From contig NZ_QFZZ01000001.1 of the NCBI RefSeq assembly GCF_005233515.1, positions 91,320 through 155,319 on the forward strand: 64,000 bases of DNA, given 5' to 3'. This DNA comes from Pseudomonas sp. CFBP13508 (lineage in GTDB: Bacteria; Pseudomonadota; Gammaproteobacteria; Pseudomonadales; Pseudomonadaceae). Below the pieces are notes generated by a model. The model did not search any database. It saw only the letters and a list, made by a program, of their open reading frames with translations, and was not told the DNA's origin. Each line of letters starts with the position of its first letter. The stretch's first letter is position 1. The translations under genes were made by a program, and so were the position numbers. Below are positions 62,333 to 64,000 of this stretch, piece by piece.

Positions 62333-63871
62333 TCAAGCGATTTTAAGCGCCCTCAGCACAGGCAGCGTTTGCTCGGCAAACACCTGCGCCTGTGCGGTCA
62401 GCGCGGCGATATTGGCTTCAGCGGTGAGCAGCGGCTGGCCATTGTCGACCAGCACTTCACCTTGTTCGCTGATCACCCCCCACGCCAGTTGCGCCCATTC
62501 GGCCGGCTGCTGTTTGCCCTGTTTGATCGAGATCAGGAACAACTGCTGGAAGCGGCTGACCGTCACGCCACCACCGGTGACCGGGCTGGCCAAGGTCTGG
62601 ATGTTGGCGCCGTACAGTGAGCGTTTGCACAGTTGCAGATTGAGCGCGGCGCAGCGACCGCTGACCTGCGACTCGGCGGCCTCGCTCTGGCACGGAGCGA
62701 CAGCGCCCATACCGATCAGCACGGCCAGGGCTTGTTCGAGGTCGTCGTAAGCCATTGCAGTCTCGGAGAGCAATTGGCGCATTGATTTGGCCGCATAGTT
62801 CTGCGCCGCCAAGGCATCGAGCACCGGGCCGTAGATTTCCGCTTGCAGGGTCGCTTCGCCGGCAGGACCGGTGACCGAACCCGCGACAGTTTCCCAGGGT
62901 TGCAGCAACGCGAAACGGCTGTGCAGCATTCTCGCCCGGCGTTCGGCAGCGGACAGGCGCGTCGCGCCACGCACGTACAGGTCGCGGCGGAAGTGCTGGT
63001 TGACGAAGTAGTCCCGTGCTTGCTCGCGCATGATCGGGTGTTCGATGGTTTCCAGGAAGTCCATGCCTTCGGCGCTCAGGTTGAGCGGGTCGACCGAGTC
63101 CAGCGGCACTGCCGTGGTGGCGTAGTCAAGCTTGGCCGGGGCCAACGCGTCGACCATGTCGGCGAAGTACATGCAGTTCCAGTCGCGGTTGAAATATTCG
63201 TGGGCGACGTAGTGACGATCCTGGCCCTTGATGCTCTGTAGCCGCGCGCCCAGGCTCGGCGCCGCCGCGGCATACTTCGGATTGGCCGCGAGCAACGCTT
63301 CGGAAAACTCCAGTGCGGCGTCGATGCGCTCATCGGAGCGCGCCGAGGCGTTGGCGAAACGGTCATGCAGGCTGAACAGATTGCGCAGCGGCGCCGACGG
63401 CGACCAGCCGGGGAAGCAGTTGTAGCTGACGTAGAGCATGCCGCCCGGTTTCAGGTGGCGGCGGGCGAATTCGACGATCAGCTTCTGGTTGTCGCGGCTG
63501 ACCCAGGTCCAGATACCGTGCAGGCTGATGCTGTCGAACTGCGGCAGATCGTTGCGTGCGAGCAGTTGTTCGAAGCTGTCGTCATACAGACGCGCGCCAT
63601 TGTTGGCGGCAGTCGCGAGGTCGATGGCATGGGCCGCCATACCCGGGTGAAAGTCCGTACCGACAAACGAACCCGGGTTGGCGGTGGCGTGGATGTTGAT
63701 CGACACGCCCTGACCGAAGCCCAGTTCGCAGTGCACGCCGTCGTTGCTTTCCAGCGTGGCGAACCCGCGCAACAACAGGCAGTAACGCAGGAACACCGGA
63801 TTGATCTCCCGGCTATAGCTGTAGGTGTAGCCTTCGTCGGTGAAATAACCTTCGTTCCAGGCGTTGCTCAT
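62333..63871 (-). CDS. Class I SAM methyltransferase with methyltransferase regulatory domain
   Basis: A 512-residue protein. The N-terminal SAM-binding domain shows HCELGFGQGVSINIHATANP and FVGTDFHPGMAAHAIDLA, with SISLHGIWTWVSRDN and LKPGGMLYVSYNCFPGWSP (about residues 115-155). The middle (about residues 215-330) matches the regulatory domain found in this group of methyltransferases. The target is unknown; relatives lie near cell-surface polysaccharide or stress genes. The ATG is at 63871, close to the window end. Confidence 0.87.
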   Translation of the reverse strand: MSNAWNEGYFTDEGYTYSYSREINPVFLRYCLLLRGFATLESNDGVHCELGFGQGVSINIHATANPGSFVGTDFHPGMAAHAIDLATAANNGARLYDDSFEQLLARNDLPQFDSISLHGIWTWVSRDNQKLIVEFARRHLKPGGMLYVSYNCFPGWSPSAPLRNLFSLHDRFANASARSDERIDAALEFSEALLAANPKYAAAAPSLGARLQSIKGQDRHYVAHEYFNRDWNCMYFADMVDALAPAKLDYATTAVPLDSVDPLNLSAEGMDFLETIEHPIMREQARDYFVNQHFRRDLYVRGATRLSAAERRARMLHSRFALLQPWETVAGSVTGPAGEATLQAEIYGPVLDALAAQNYAAKSMRQLLSETAMAYDDLEQALAVLIGMGAVAPCQSEAAESQVSGRCAALNLQLCKRSLYGANIQTLASPVTGGGVTVSRFQQLFLISIKQGKQQPAEWAQLAWGVISEQGEVLVDNGQPLLTAEANIAALTAQAQVFAEQTLPVLRALKIA

Positions 63872-63965
63872 GGGTACAGCCTCTTGTTCTTGAAAGTGAT
63901 GGCAGTCTTATAAGGGGTTGTGATTGCGCGCGACAAATTGAAAAAACGGATACTTCCCCAAACCC

Positions 63966-63989
63966 TGTGGGAGCGAGCCTGCTCGCGAA
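63966..63989. repeat. REP element (single copy at window end)
   Basis: TGTGGGAGCGAG then CCTGCTCGCGAA. It lies upstream of the methyltransferase gene; a partner copy may lie beyond the window. Confidence 0.9.
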
Positions 63990-64000
63990 AGCTTTTTTTC

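Overview
The window looks like a chromosomal segment of a Pseudomonas, most likely of the fluorescens group. The DNA is GC-rich (about 60 percent by eye). It carries the characteristic 24-bp REP sequence built on GAGCGAGCCTGCTCGC, singly or as inverted pairs, at five places including both window ends. Gene families and layout (dctPQM, xylAFGH with xylR, arsRBCH, many LysR/AraC regulators divergent from single enzymes) are typical of that group. No tRNA, rRNA, CRISPR array, prophage or transposase was seen. The region is metabolic and stress-related accessory chromosome rather than a classical mobile island.

Layout. 0.1-5.4 kb: hemerythrin-like protein with a candidate sigma-54 promoter, small membrane protein, saccharopine-dehydrogenase-like protein plus DUF2269 membrane protein, DCC-family (DUF393) protein, AraC regulator divergent from an SDR. 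5.4-5.7 kb: a 108-bp tandem repeat with inverted ends. 5.8-7.8 kb: GlxA-type regulator divergent from an exported metallo-beta-lactamase-fold protein. 7.9-11.4 kb: LysR (TTG start), D-tartrate dehydratase and a DctA-type symporter, a likely tartrate/C4-dicarboxylate module. 11.5-12.8 kb: MarR regulator with tandem operator-like repeats and an NADP oxidoreductase. 12.8-19.3 kb: two TRAP transporters in tandem on the minus strand (dctPQM, then a TAXI system with a fused permease and DUF1850 protein). 19.5-23.3 kb: small proteins, isochorismatase-fold hydrolase and NCS1 permease. 23.3-30.1 kb: xylose uptake and isomerisation (xylA-xylF-xylG-xylH, divergent xylR).

30.1-43.4 kb: regulator/enzyme pairs (MFS with LysR, SDR with LysR, NmrA-like reductase with HxlR), a tandem degenerate-HD/LuxR regulator divergent from an exported alpha/beta hydrolase followed by a GMC oxidoreductase, a thioesterase, a GNAT, a DUF3885 protein, AraC and SDR genes. 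43.6-49.0 kb: an exported 14-residue-repeat protein, then an arsenic cluster (arsR-arsB-arsC-arsH-arsO) convergent with a PAT/ArsN1-like N-acetyltransferase. ArsR probably binds an inverted repeat inside the promoter spacer. 49.1-56.1 kb: MerR plus an apparently exported carboxymuconolactone-decarboxylase-like protein, LysR with a zinc-type alcohol dehydrogenase, and an aldehyde dehydrogenase/CMD/quinone-oxidoreductase operon divergent from a LysR. 56.2-63.9 kb: DUF2790, esterase with TspO, a diguanylate cyclase, a truncated helix-hairpin-helix protein, a manganese catalase operon ending in two small proteins, and a methyltransferase.

Nothing here is unmistakably a new defence or mobile system. 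The most promising leads are the HD-HD-LuxR/exported hydrolase/GMC cluster, the acetyltransferase beside ars, the MarR-like regulator that lacks the OhrR cysteine, the exported CMD with MerR, the sigma-54-like site before hemerythrin, the repeat-rich exported protein, and several small ORFs with good ribosome binding sites (23137, 33225, 60803). Assignments rest on reading motifs and context; no database search was run.
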